From Cenococcum geophilum 1.58 (taxonomy: Eukaryota > Ascomycota > Dothideomycetes > Gloniales > Gloniaceae), in assembly GCA_001692895.1 (NCBI GenBank), contig KV748186.1:2843785-2907784 (forward strand): a DNA stretch of 64,000 nt, read 5' to 3'. The number at the start of each line of letters is the position of its first letter. The stretch's first letter is position 1. The translations under genes were made by a program, and so were the position numbers. Below, piece by piece: positions 47,279 through 56,539 of this stretch. The notes beneath the pieces were generated by a model. That model was not told the DNA's origin and ran no database searches. It saw nothing but the letters and a program-made list of their open reading frames with translations.

Positions 47279-47348
47279 TCAGACGTGATTTTGCAATTCG
47301 GAAGACGGCGTAAGGTTATTCCGATGCCTAGCTAAAAATCGCGTCTGA
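47279..47348. repeat. Short inverted repeat of 70 bp
   Basis: TCAGACGTGATTTT at 47279-47292 is matched inverted by AAAAATCGCGTCTGA at 47334-47348 with one mismatch. The middle has an EcoRI-like half palindrome and a GAAGACGG piece. It could be a tiny MITE or a fragment of one. Confidence 0.5.
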
Positions 47349-47430
47349 GCTCGCTGAGGTAAATGAAATAATCGCGCGATACCGTAGATTTAGGTAATAC
47401 CACCAGTCTTGGCATACCATAGCAATAGTA

Positions 47431-49494
47431 CGGAGGACGGCCCCAGAAAGAGATTTCTCCTTCCTATTTGGGAAAAAGCGGCGGTTTTAAGCGCCAAGAC
47501 CCCACCAAAATCAACTCAAATCAGCTTGAGTTGAAGCTTTTAAATACTAGTATATTGTCTATATAAGCTTCCAAAACGTAGTGTTTTAGTGTCTAGCATT
47601 TACTAATAACCTGATTGAACCTCGTTCCACCGCACCTTATATTCTACAGGCTTTCGAGGTTTTCGAGGCCTATAATTGCTCTGTTGGTTCTTGGCTCTCT
47701 ACCCGTTTTAATTACCTAATTACGATCGTTTTCTTTGGGGTCTCAAGTTATAGAGCTGTCGATCTACAATTAAGCCAGAGCCTTAAGTGTTTTGACGTCG
47801 ATTTGGAACAACTAAATTAGCTAATTTTTGCCACTCTTCCTTAAGTGATCTCCTTAATTTCCTCACGCTCTGCATATGGGTAGGAAGGAATTATAGATAC
47901 GTTAGGTAGACTACAGTAATTGCGTAATATCTCGTAGCCTATTTTAAGCACCTTAACGATTATAGAGAGCTTATAATTGGCTTCCTTATAGAGCTGCTTT
48001 CCGGCTTCGCTGCTTTTTATCTACTCCCTCTCTATAATTATTGCCTCCTTTAAATTCTATAATCTTCTTAATATAGCGAGGTATCCTCTTAATCCACTGC
48101 TAAATTTACTACTGCTTAAGATCTTACTAAGCTCTAAGTAAGCCTTCTCTTACAGCTGCGTGAGAGGTATAGTAGGCCTCTTTTTATAGTATATAATCCG
48201 TTTTTAGGTAGCCCTAGGTAGGGCTTAATTATATTAGATTAGGCAAATTACCTAGCTAAAGAAGACGCTGAATCTTATAAGCGTTTAAAGTAGGTTTAGT
48301 AAATCTTTGCAATATAAGCAGTAGCCTTATCTTCCTATATAATCGTATTAGGATTTAAGTATATAAGACTCTAGGCAAACAAAAGGAGCTTTAGTATTAA
48401 AATATTTATTAAATATCGCTACTAGTTAATTCTACCTCCATCTAATTAAGTTAAAGCTCTATATAACGCCGTAAACTTCTATTTAGTAGGAGCGCCGCCT
48501 ATTTGCCTCTTATAGCGTAGTTTATATAAGCTCCTTTTAGCGGCTTAATTCTTCTTCTAGGCCTCATATACCTCTGGCTCTAGAGCTTAATTCTAGATCT
48601 TAATAATAGCTTTTAATTTATTAAATTTCTTCTTTATTTAGGGCTTCTAAATATAGTAAGGGCCTTTAAAGTCGTATATAAAGCAACCCCAAAATATAAA
48701 CTTAGAGTACCCCTTCTACTACTCTTGTACGTAGCTACGTACGTAGGCCTTATTTAATTGTCGCTATACTTAATAGCCCCCTTAATGGTGGCCTAAAACA
48801 ATACTTGTCTTATCTAACCAAATTATAGCCTTCTAATCTTCCAGCGTCTAATAATAATAAGCCAGTGTAAATCTATATAGTTTATTCTTTATAGCTGCAG
48901 TTAATCTAGGTTTCCTTATTAGCTTTATTTTACGGAAGCTATACTTTTTAAGTATAATTTAAATAGACGCTACAGAGATACCTATTTCGCGTGCGATTTT
49001 TTTACTGCTTTTTTTACGCCCGTAATAATCGTATATAATGGCGTTAATAACTCTCTACTTAATATCTGGGGTAATCTTTTTAGTACGCCCTATGCGGGGC
49101 TTATCCTTAAGGTGGTTATTAAGGAGAACCCAATTTGCATTCTAGCTATTCTCTACTGCCTTTTTTACTAGGTTACCGATGTGCCTACCGCTAATCCCAG
49201 TAACTTAAGTAATTAGTTTTAGGGGTGTACTTAAAGCCTTTATTACTACGGCCTGCGCCCTCGTTGCAAGGCCGTAGTAAGGCATTTTGGGCTTAAAAAC
49301 AGTAGGGAAAACAGTAGAAGGTATGTAGAGGATATTATAAGCGATTAAGTGAGGTAATTCTATGAAAAAGTTGGTGTAGAGTTGCTTTTATAAAGCTCGA
49401 AGTCAAAAATTTGATATATTTTGGTGGGGTCTTGGCACTAAAACCGCGCTTTTCCCAAATAGGAAGGAGAAATCTCTTTCTGGGCCGTCCTCCG
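47431..49494 (-). mobile_element. Tc1/mariner DNA transposon with ~76-80 bp inverted ends
   Basis: Left end CGGAGGACGGCCCCAGAAAG at 47431 is matched, inverted, by CTTTCTGGGCCGTCCTCCG ending at 49494. The match extends about 76-80 bp to CCACCAAAA (47510 and 49419), with few differences. TA is present directly outside both ends (47429-47430 and 49495-49496), the target duplication of this superfamily. Total 2064 bp. The inside is strongly RIP-damaged, but the inverted ends are not, and a transposase remnant is readable on the minus strand. Confidence 0.9.
48000..49285 (-). pseudogene. Decayed Tc1/mariner transposase
   Basis: Reading from ATG at 49285: MPYYGLATRAQAVVIKAL, then VTGISGRHIGNLVKKAVE (helix-turn-helix part), RIGRTKKITPDI, KKIAREIGISVASI, then LDKTSIVLGHH, which corresponds to the first catalytic Asp region (WTDETS in intact relatives), FIFWGCFIYDFKGPYYI and, near the end, WIKRIPRYIKKIIEFKGG. 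Many TAG/TAA codons replace Trp and Gln. It cannot make a protein. Confidence 0.85.
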
Positions 49495-49638
49495 TATGTC
49501 CACGGTTCGTTTTGTGTGGCTGAATCAGTGGCCAAGTCGGATTTTGCAGGCGATGAGGCCCGTGCGCTCAGCGACTGTGGATGTTACTGTAAGGGATGTT
49601 ATTGCGGTCACCTCGTGTTGCCCTCAGGACGGGCTCAC

Positions 49639-49744
49639 AGCTCGGCGTGGTCCGCAAAAAACTCGGCGTGGTCCAAAAGTTCAACGTGGTCCGAACTTGC
49701 AAACCAGCTTTCGGACCACAATCAACTTCGGACCACGCTGAGCT
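49639..49744. mobile_element. 106-bp MITE-like element built from GTGGTCCG repeats
   Basis: AGCTCGGCGTGGTCCG at 49639-49654 is matched inverted by CGGACCACGCTGAGCT at 49729-49744 with one mismatch. Inside, the left arm has two more direct copies of CGTGGTCC and the right arm one more TTCGGACCAC, so the ends are stepwise repeated. It is not RIP-damaged. No clear target duplication was found. Confidence 0.65.
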
Positions 49745-49814
49745 TTATGCATATGCAACGCATATACAAAAAATTCATTATTTAGAATTAGTAAATAAAT
49801 AATATTATATAATA

Positions 49815-50204
49815 TTAAGAATATATGCTTAGCATATGCTAAGTATATACACTAGTATAGCCTACTTATAGAATAGTAAGTATATATGCTGCATATGCTA
49901 AGCATATACTATAGTATAGCCTACTTTATAGAATAGTAAGTATATATATAATGCCTTACGTCGTTATATAGCTTAAAAAAATAGTAGTTATTATAAATAT
50001 ATTACGACTGCGGCGGGGCCTAATATATATACTCTTATAATATACTTACTATTTTATAAGGTAGGTTATATTATTATATATACTTACTATTTTATAATAA
50101 GATATACTATAGTATATGCTTAGCATATGCAGCATATATACTTACTATCCTGTAGGTAGGCTATACTAGTGTATATACTTAGCATATGCAGCGGATATAC
50201 TTAC
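49815..50204. repeat. ~59-bp satellite in inverted arms (left part)
   Basis: Units such as AGTATAGCCTACTTATAGAA / TAGTAAGTATATATGCTGCA / TATGCTAAGCATATACTAT repeat at 49830-49950. The same units run in the opposite direction at about 50040-50200, so the block is a large imperfect palindrome. It contains several CATATG/GCATATGC cores. The gypsy element at 50205 is inserted in the right arm, and the satellite resumes at 62393. Confidence 0.8.
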
Positions 50205-50468
50205 TGTAACGGAACCTTGTAGCAGGAACTACGATGGGCTCGTTATTGGGCTAGGTGTGTAGGAAATGCAAGTACAAAAGTCAACAACGTAATAACAACT
50301 GGTAGAGTGGTTGCCCAATAGATTAACTCTAATTGTATTCTAAGAATCACTATAAGAAAGGAACTATCTAGGTAGGGATTAAGGGTCCTTAAATACACAA
50401 CCGTACTCCTATAAAATCCTTCTTATATATAAGGTACGTAAGTTTCTCCCGTTTCTCTTATTTAATAT
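50205..50468 (-). repeat. 3' LTR of the gypsy element, outer fragment
   Basis: Starts TGTAACGGAACCTTGTAGCA at 50205 and aligns with the right LTR at 61967. Interrupted after 50468 by the copia-derived element; the rest of the LTR is at 53601-53743. The right LTR has a 19-bp tandem duplication (CTTATATATAA..TACGT) missing here, which explains the length difference (407 against 426 bp). Confidence 0.9.
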
Positions 50469-50639
50469 TGTCGGTATAACTCTCTTTATCAACGTGCACG
50501 AATATCACTTGTAGTGGTACGTATGCGGTGTTAAAGTTGGTAGTTGATTGTCTTTTAGAAGAAAGGGGTTGCTCCAAGGTCAGACAGTTAGTCTCGCTTT
50601 GTAGTCTTGTGACTACGTCACGTGATTAACGTTCCGATA
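50469..50639 (-). repeat. LTR (3' in element orientation) of the copia-derived element
   Basis: 171 bp, nearly identical to 53425-53595. Differences are mostly C/T and G/A, for example the last two bases TA instead of CA. It contains the core CACGTGA near its end, as does its partner. Confidence 0.9.
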
Positions 50640-50834
50640 CTGGAGCAACTCTAAAAAGAAGGCTAATCTACACTCTAAAGCTAAGTCTTCTAGACTACTC
50701 GTAGCGTAACGTAATAGCTAGCTCTTCCATCTATAATACGCAATAGCTTCCACGTATAATGGTGCTGGAGCGTTGTCTGCTAAATTCTGCCAAATTCTAC
50801 CAAATTCTGCCATGCCGTTAAACCAGCCAATTAG

Positions 50835-50861
50835 GATTTTCCATCCCCAGGATGGAAAATC
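50835..50861. repeat. Perfect 12-bp hairpin inside the copia-derived element
   Basis: GATTTTCCATCC at 50835-50846 and GGATGGAAAATC at 50850-50861, separated by CCA. It could fold into a stable hairpin in RNA. Its role is unknown. Confidence 0.7.
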
Positions 50862-51429
50862 GCTATTAGCTTACCTGCTACTAGCGCCTTGGCGGCTGGC
50901 TCTGTATAGTACAAGTCCGTACCTACTAAAGCCGAATCTGTTTATTTAACCTACCCTACGGCCCGTAATTTAACTTAGTTCGTATTAATAAGCCGTAATA
51001 GTGCCGTATAAGGCTTGCCCTTTATTATAGCGTCCGTAGGGTTAGTGTCTCTATTAATATCGATTATTAAGCGTTTCTCTTGCGTAGTTCCTTATCGGAT
51101 AAGACAGTTGTATAAAGACTTCGAATTAGTGTAGAGAATTGCGGACATTGCGAATATTGCGGATATTGTTAATATTGCGGATCTTGTAGATATTGCAGAT
51201 ATTAGACACTGCGGATATTAGATACTAGTGTCTTGGCGGTGCAAATAGGTAGGCGTGTGTAAGGTATTATGGGTAGTTAGCCTTCTTCCTCCCCCATTAG
51301 TTCGTTTCTCTCTTTCTCCTATATAAGGGTATTGCCTACTCCCTACCGTATACCCAGGCAATACCTTACAGTTTGTTATTTAACCCACCCCTTTATAGTT
51401 ATGGCTGTAGTCTTAGTTGTTTTAATTGC

Positions 51430-52730
51430 GGTTTCGGCCTTAATCTTAATTATAGTAGCGGCGATCCGTAAAGGTAGTATATACCCCCTGACTAGGGTGT
51501 TCCTTCTTTTATGTAATAATTAAAGACCGTAACTTATTGATTAACTAAGAGAGATCTTCTAAAGGGTTAGAGACAGTGATATGGCATATTGGCACTCCCT
51601 AGCAAGTAGTAGCTAGCTTATTTATAAGAATGCGGTTTATACGGAAGTCTGTGTAAATCTTTGCAATTATAGCCACCTTCTTACTATATCTAGGTCCTTG
51701 CCTAGGTCCTTACTCCACATTAGGTATGGCCGGTTTAAGTAGTATATATGTGTATAGCTGCTACGGTTGCTGCGGCTGCTATGGTTGCCGTTCTCTTAAC
51801 TGTAGCAATTGGTTGTAATTGGAGGATTGAGGACCGGGAGGGGTAGTAGGGGTAGTGGGGGCAGTGGGGGTAGCGACCGGAGTAGCTGGTGGTGTAGCGA
51901 TCGGGGTAGCTGGCGGTGCAGCGATTGGGATAACTAGTGGTGCAGCAGTTGGAATAGCTGGTGGAATTGGCGGAGTAGCTGGTGCAGATATAACAGGTGT
52001 TTGAGGTGTTGTAGCTGTAAGGGTGGTCGTCGGTTTAACGAAGTTGGGGTTAAGGTTGGTAGTACTAGGGTGAGGATACTGGGCAGGAGGAGGACTAGGT
52101 GGGGTAGTAGTAGTTAGAATAGCTGGTGGAATTGGCGGAGCAGCTGGTAGTAGGGTAGGAGTAGTTGCTAGAGAAGAGGCAGTTGCCGCAGGTAATAGTT
52201 GCTGATTCTGCGTAGAGGTAGGTTATAATAGGGTATGCTGCTGTCGGGTAGCAGTTGGTGCAGTAGACCTAGGTGGTATTGCAACTATAGCTGTAGGCTG
52301 ACCCGATAGACCGTCACGAGCGTGGTTTAGCCTATCTTGTAGTGCTCTTAAAGCTAGTGGTTCTGCTAACTCCCTAATGGTTGCTACGATCTCCTTATCT
52401 GTCTATTAATACAGCTTTTCTTCTTGTGTAACTTTAAATAACAGCTTAGATACAGTAATTCTGCTAGTGCGTCTGCCTATGTAAACACCTCTTTTAAGGA
52501 GATGTCTTTGTAGCTTGGATCTAATATCTGTGCGTATCTTCTTAAAGCTCTCTACTATAAACCCCTTAAACTGCTCCTAAAAAATGTACCATAAGTTATT
52601 ATCCGTAAGGTCTTGTGTTAGATATATTATCGTTTCTATGAACTCTACCAGTTCGTCCTTTGTAGCCTTGTCTACATTAATTCCGTATCTATACTTAGTA
52701 ATTCTCTCCTTCTAATTAATTTCTATATTG
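51430..52730 (-). pseudogene. Decayed copia-type gag
   Basis: Read on the minus strand: a charged N-terminal part (KDELVEFIETIIYLTQDLTD), a linker with ELAEPLALRALQDRLNHARD, then ~130 residues rich in Pro, Thr and Ala (about 52230-51820: PAATPP-like repeats). A conserved tail follows: LINKL, GVPICHITVSNP, LINKLRS and FTDRRY, as in Gag of fungal copia elements. Several stops interrupt it. The usual YDG.SDSFD part of the Gag core is missing, which points to an internal deletion. Confidence 0.65.
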
Positions 52731-52739
52731 TTGTGTTAT

Positions 52740-52870
52740 AGTTTAAAGTTAAGGTTGAGGTCGAGGTCGAGGTTGGGGTTAAGGTTAAGGGTTGTGGTCG
52801 AGGTTAGGGGTCGAGGTTGAGGGTAAGGTAGAGGTTGAGGTTGAGGTTAAGGTTAAGGTTGAGAGATAAG
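52740..52870. repeat. Hexamer repeats GGTTRA/GGTCGA
   Basis: A run of about twenty six-base units of the types GAGGTT, AAGGTT and GAGGTC. It resembles degenerate telomere-type hexamers but lies inside the copia-derived element, so it is more simply a leader microsatellite. Confidence 0.75.
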
Positions 52871-52950
52871 GGTGTAAGGGTGTGTACGTGTCCCCTTAAC
52901 AAATCTACAGTTTTTAAAGACTAAAGATGATTTTTAGCAAAGATATGATT

Positions 52951-53390
52951 CTTTAGGCGATCTAACGCGTTAGCGGTTAAGCTGATGCGTGGTCTCGAGC
53001 TTCGAGGGTAGTGTCTTCTAGGTGTGTACGTGTCCTATTAACGAATCTACAGTTCTTGGACACTGTAGACGATTCTTAGCAAAGATACGGTCCTCTAGGC
53101 GATCTTACGCGTTAGCAGTTAAGCTGATACGTAGTCTCAAGCTTTAAGGTCCTCTAGGCGATCTAACGCGTTAATAGTTAAGTTAATGCGTGGTCTTGAG
53201 CTTTGAGGGGTAACGTAGCTCTCTCTGAGTAAAGATACGATTCTCTAGGCGATCTTACGCGTCAGCAAGCTGATACGTGGTCTCGAGCTTTAAGGGTAAC
53301 GTAGCTTTCTCCTTTAACTAAAATAGGGCGATAGCTCTGCGATCTGACGCGTTAGCAGTTAAGCTAATGCGTGGTTTCGAGCTTTGCTAT
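52951..53390. repeat. Five copies of a ~55-bp unit in the leader of the copia-derived element
   Basis: The unit CTCTAGGCGATCTTACGCG + TTAGCAGTTAAGCTGATGCG + TGGTCTCGAGCTT occurs from about 52951, 53092, 53151, 53242 and 53334. Spacing varies because linkers such as GTAACGTAGCT differ. Each unit carries ACGCG and a TCGAGCTT end. Confidence 0.8.
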
Positions 53391-53424
53391 TGCGTATTTC
53401 CTAATCTATACGTCTACTGATTAG

Positions 53425-53595
53425 TGTTGGTATAACTCTTTTTATCAACGTGCACGAATATCACTTGTAGTGGTACGTATGCGGTGTTGAAGTTGGTAGT
53501 TAATTGTCTTTTAGAAGAAAGGGGTTGCTCCAAGGTTAGACAGTTAGTCTCGCTTCGTAGTCTCGTGACTACGTCACGTGATTAACGTTCCGACA
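53425..53595 (-). repeat. LTR (5' in element orientation) of the copia-derived element
   Basis: 171-bp partner of 50469-50639. It keeps the intact end CCGACA and so is the less mutated copy at that end. AATAT follows immediately, then the gypsy LTR resumes. Confidence 0.9.
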
Positions 53596-53600
53596 AATAT

Positions 53601-53743
53601 ATAGCATATTATATAACCTTAGTTACTATTCCTTATTATATAGTTCTACTAATTCCATCTTAGACCGTACCTAAATTAACTAACTAGCTTCTTTTAACTC
53701 TTCCCTAAGTAGTTATAATATCGTACTTAAAGCGTCCGTAACA
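53601..53743 (-). repeat. 3' LTR of the gypsy element, inner fragment
   Basis: Continues the LTR interrupted at 50468 and aligns with 62250-62392 (ATTATATAACCTTAGTTACT, CTAAATTAACTAACTAGCTT). It ends CGTAACA at 53743. Confidence 0.9.
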
Positions 53744-53766
53744 CTATCTCCCTCCTCTTTATCTTT
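53744..53766 (-). other. Polypurine tract of the gypsy element
   Basis: On the plus strand CTATCTCCCTCCTCTTTATC directly follows the LTR; on the minus strand this is a purine run (GATAAAGAGGAGGGAGATAG) touching the 3' LTR. It is where second-strand DNA synthesis is primed in LTR elements, and it fixes the element's direction. Confidence 0.8.
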
Positions 53767-54169
53767 GTCCTTAAAGATTCCTAATATCTCTAAGTTATTT
53801 ACTAAAGGTGTAATATCCGTCTAATTAATTTAGTTAATATTATTGCTTATTATACCTAAAGCAATTTCTTCTTTATACGCCCAACGTTGTGCTTACACTA
53901 TTACTATAATATTATCTCTTAGTAAGATTATACCGTCTCCGTATTCTCGCTATTTAAAAAAGGGGTTAGTTTATATTGCGTTAGCAAACCTATCTTTACA
54001 ATAACCGTCCTTTTACTTAGAGTGCACTAAAGCAAATATTCATTTATTCTATAACGTTTGCTTTACTTTTAATGCTAAATATACGCGACCTATTACTCTT
54101 AATAGTCGTCTAGTTCCCTAATTAATTTATCTTAGGGTCTTATATTTAATCTACTGCTGCGCAGCTAGA

Positions 54170-54410
54170 TAGTAAACTATCTTAAGCCCTTACTAAGTTA
54201 GAACGTTCTCGGGATACGGAACAGAAGGCCCTAAATACTCACATCGCGGCGTCTACTCGCTTGCTTCGCCTTAAGAAGGTTTATAAGAAGGTTCGTTCTA
54301 AGGAGTAGAAACTTATAAAATAGGGTTTATAGGAACTAGGTAATAAAAGAACGGATTCTCTTCTAACTAAGAAGGAAATAGATTTAAGTAGTTTAGCAAC
54401 TACTCTTCTT
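54170..54410 (+). pseudogene. Possible pogo/Fot1-like transposase tail
   Basis: On the plus strand, against the direction of the surrounding gypsy element, a frame reads EQKALNTHIAASTRLLRLKK, VYKKVRSKE (stop) and DSLLTKKEIDLSSLATTLLR. This resembles the basic helical C-terminus of fungal pogo-type transposases or a similar Fot1-linked protein. It is short and broken, so the call is weak. Confidence 0.3.
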
Positions 54411-54989
54411 AGGTCCCCCTTAGGTAACTCATTTTTTTTAGCAATCCTTCTTTATTAATGCTGCCTGACCTAATCTCTTCTAATACTCCTATACCTTTCC
54501 TATAGTATTCTTTAAATTTTCTAATAGCTTCTAGGTAGTCTTAGTGTAGCCTATTTACTTTACCTTATACCATATTTCATTATCAATGTCCTTATAGTTA
54601 ACGATCTTTAAAACTTGCTATTTATCTTCTTCTTGCCCTCTATATATATCTGCCTTATAAATTAGTGGCTTAACATTCCTATATACTAGCTCTAGCATTA
54701 TAATATGCTATATAGGGTAGATCTTTATTTTAGCTAGTAGGTTTAANTTAAANGTAANTANTNAAATCCTNTANNTAATTTTNAAAGGTCTTANTCTAAN
54801 ATAGTNTAACTTCTTGCTTAGTTATTAACTCTTAAAATTTTTATATAGTAGCTATACTTTATCTCCCTCCTTAAGATCTAGTCCCTTAGATCTCTTAGCA
54901 TTATAGTACTTCTTTATTCTTTCTTATACTGTCTTTACTATTTCCATAAGGTTCTTATAAAGATTTATTAATATCTCTATTTTTTACTT

Positions 54990-55420
54990 TACCATACTAC
55001 TTATCTTCTTTGCTTAATATAGTAATAATAATATTCTTAGCTTATATCTATAATTCGCCTTAAATAGTAATATACCCATTTTTTCCTATAGTGTTATATT
55101 ATATACAAACTATATAACTGGTAATAATAATACCCAATTATTCTATACGTAATTAATATAGTGCCTTAGATACTGCTCTAGTGTCTAATTTAGTCTTTCT
55201 GTTTAACTGTCTGTCTGCGGATAATATATAGTGGAAGTTACTACTCTAACTCCTTACTCCGCTAAAAATACCTCCTAGAATGCTACTATAAATCTTAGAT
55301 CCCTATCTAATATAATTTTACTTAGTGCTCTATACCTTACAAACACTTCCTTAATATAGATTCTAGCGACTTCTTCTACTAATATTTCTTCTATACATAC
55401 TATAAAGTATCCCCACTTTA
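54990..55420 (-). pseudogene. Gypsy integrase core remnant
   Basis: Minus-strand reading gives IKEVFVRYRALSKIILDRDL (second catalytic Asp region), a YPQTDS..TERLN segment with the catalytic Glu, and LEQYLRHYINYV, as in Ty3/gypsy integrases. TAG/TAA codons stand where Trp and Gln are expected (for example before TERLN). Confidence 0.85.
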
Positions 55421-56539
55421 TAAGCTTATCTACTATTACTAAAATCGCGTTATAATCTTATCTGGTAATAGGATCTCTTAACTTTAGTAACTTAATAATA
55501 AAGTCCCATAATATAACCTCCTATAGTCTTTCTAGTATTTTAATAGGTTATAGCCCTCTATACGGCTTATACCTTATTAATTTATTTCTTTAGCAATCTA
55601 GATATTCCTTTATAACTTTTCTTGCTAAGCCCTAGATTTTATTAATAATATACTCCTCCTAAAGTCTTAATACTAAGCCCATAGCTCTATTATATCCTTA
55701 AGTTAACCCTTTATAGAAATCTTCTATAAATTACTCTACTATACTCTTTAGGATATACGTCGCTTTTTAACTCTTGTATATATCTATCTATAGATCTTCT
55801 AGTTATGCTTCTAGAATTCTTTATGCCTAAAAGCTTTCTAGTATTTTGTAGACTCTATCTAACTCTTCTTAAGTTACTGTAATTTTTAAATAATTATACC
55901 TAATTAATCCGTCTATATCTTTTCGCAGTAAAGCCCCTAATAGCTTCTCGTTGTTCTATAGTTTAGCTTTCCAACTTAAAGCATCTGCTCTTATATTATC
56001 TATACCCTTAGTATACTAAATTTCAAAATAGTATTCTATAAGCATCTCTGCCCATCTAACCTATCTTTAGTTAAGTTCCTTTATTATTAGGAATCTTATT
56101 AGGTTCTTATAATCCGTCTTAACTATAAATAGTTTCTCTATACCTTATAAAAATACTCTTTATTTCTTTAGTACTGTAACTATACCTAATAACTCCTTAT
56201 TATAGATGTTATAGTTTAACTCTAGTAGTATTATCTTCCGACTATAATATGCTACTAGGTGCCATCCATCTTAATATTTCTATATAAAGTATACTCCTAG
56301 TATATAGTCTAATATATCTATTTCTATAACCGTCTTTAGTTTTAGTTAATAAATCTTAAGAACTGGCTCCTAGGTAAACAATTCTTTAACTCTTTTAAAG
56401 AGTTCCCTTTATTCCTCTCCCTATGCCCATAGTTCTTCTTTCTTTATTAATTACGTAAATAGCTTAATATCCTTTAACTATTATATTATAAACCTTCTAC
56501 AGTAATTGCAAAACCCTAGAAATAATCTTAACTACGTAA

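Larger units (their letters stand above)
50469..53595 (-). mobile_element. Non-autonomous copia-derived LTR element, nested in the gypsy LTR
   Basis: Two 171-bp LTRs, 50469-50639 and 53425-53595, start TGTCGG/TGTTGG and end CCGATA/CCGACA. The 5-bp duplication AATAT flanks the element (50464-50468 and 53596-53600), and the intact LTR near 62245 shows the empty site. The 2.8-kb inside holds only a decayed gag on the minus strand and repeats in the leader; no protease, integrase or reverse transcriptase is seen. It is therefore probably a deleted element that depends on others. Confidence 0.88.

Noticed and set aside
50568..50649. Nine-base match GTTGCTCCA (in the LTR) and TGGAGCAAC (just after it), like the self-priming site of Tf1-type elements
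   Set aside because: The remaining gag shows that the element lies on the minus strand, so this is the wrong end for a primer-binding site. The match is short and may be chance.
51401..51523. Small intact 40-codon membrane-peptide frame (MAVVLVVLIAVS..) with a TATATAAG upstream
   Set aside because: It lies on the plus strand exactly opposite the conserved end of the decayed copia gag (FTDRRY region), so its hydrophobicity is probably the complement of that sequence.
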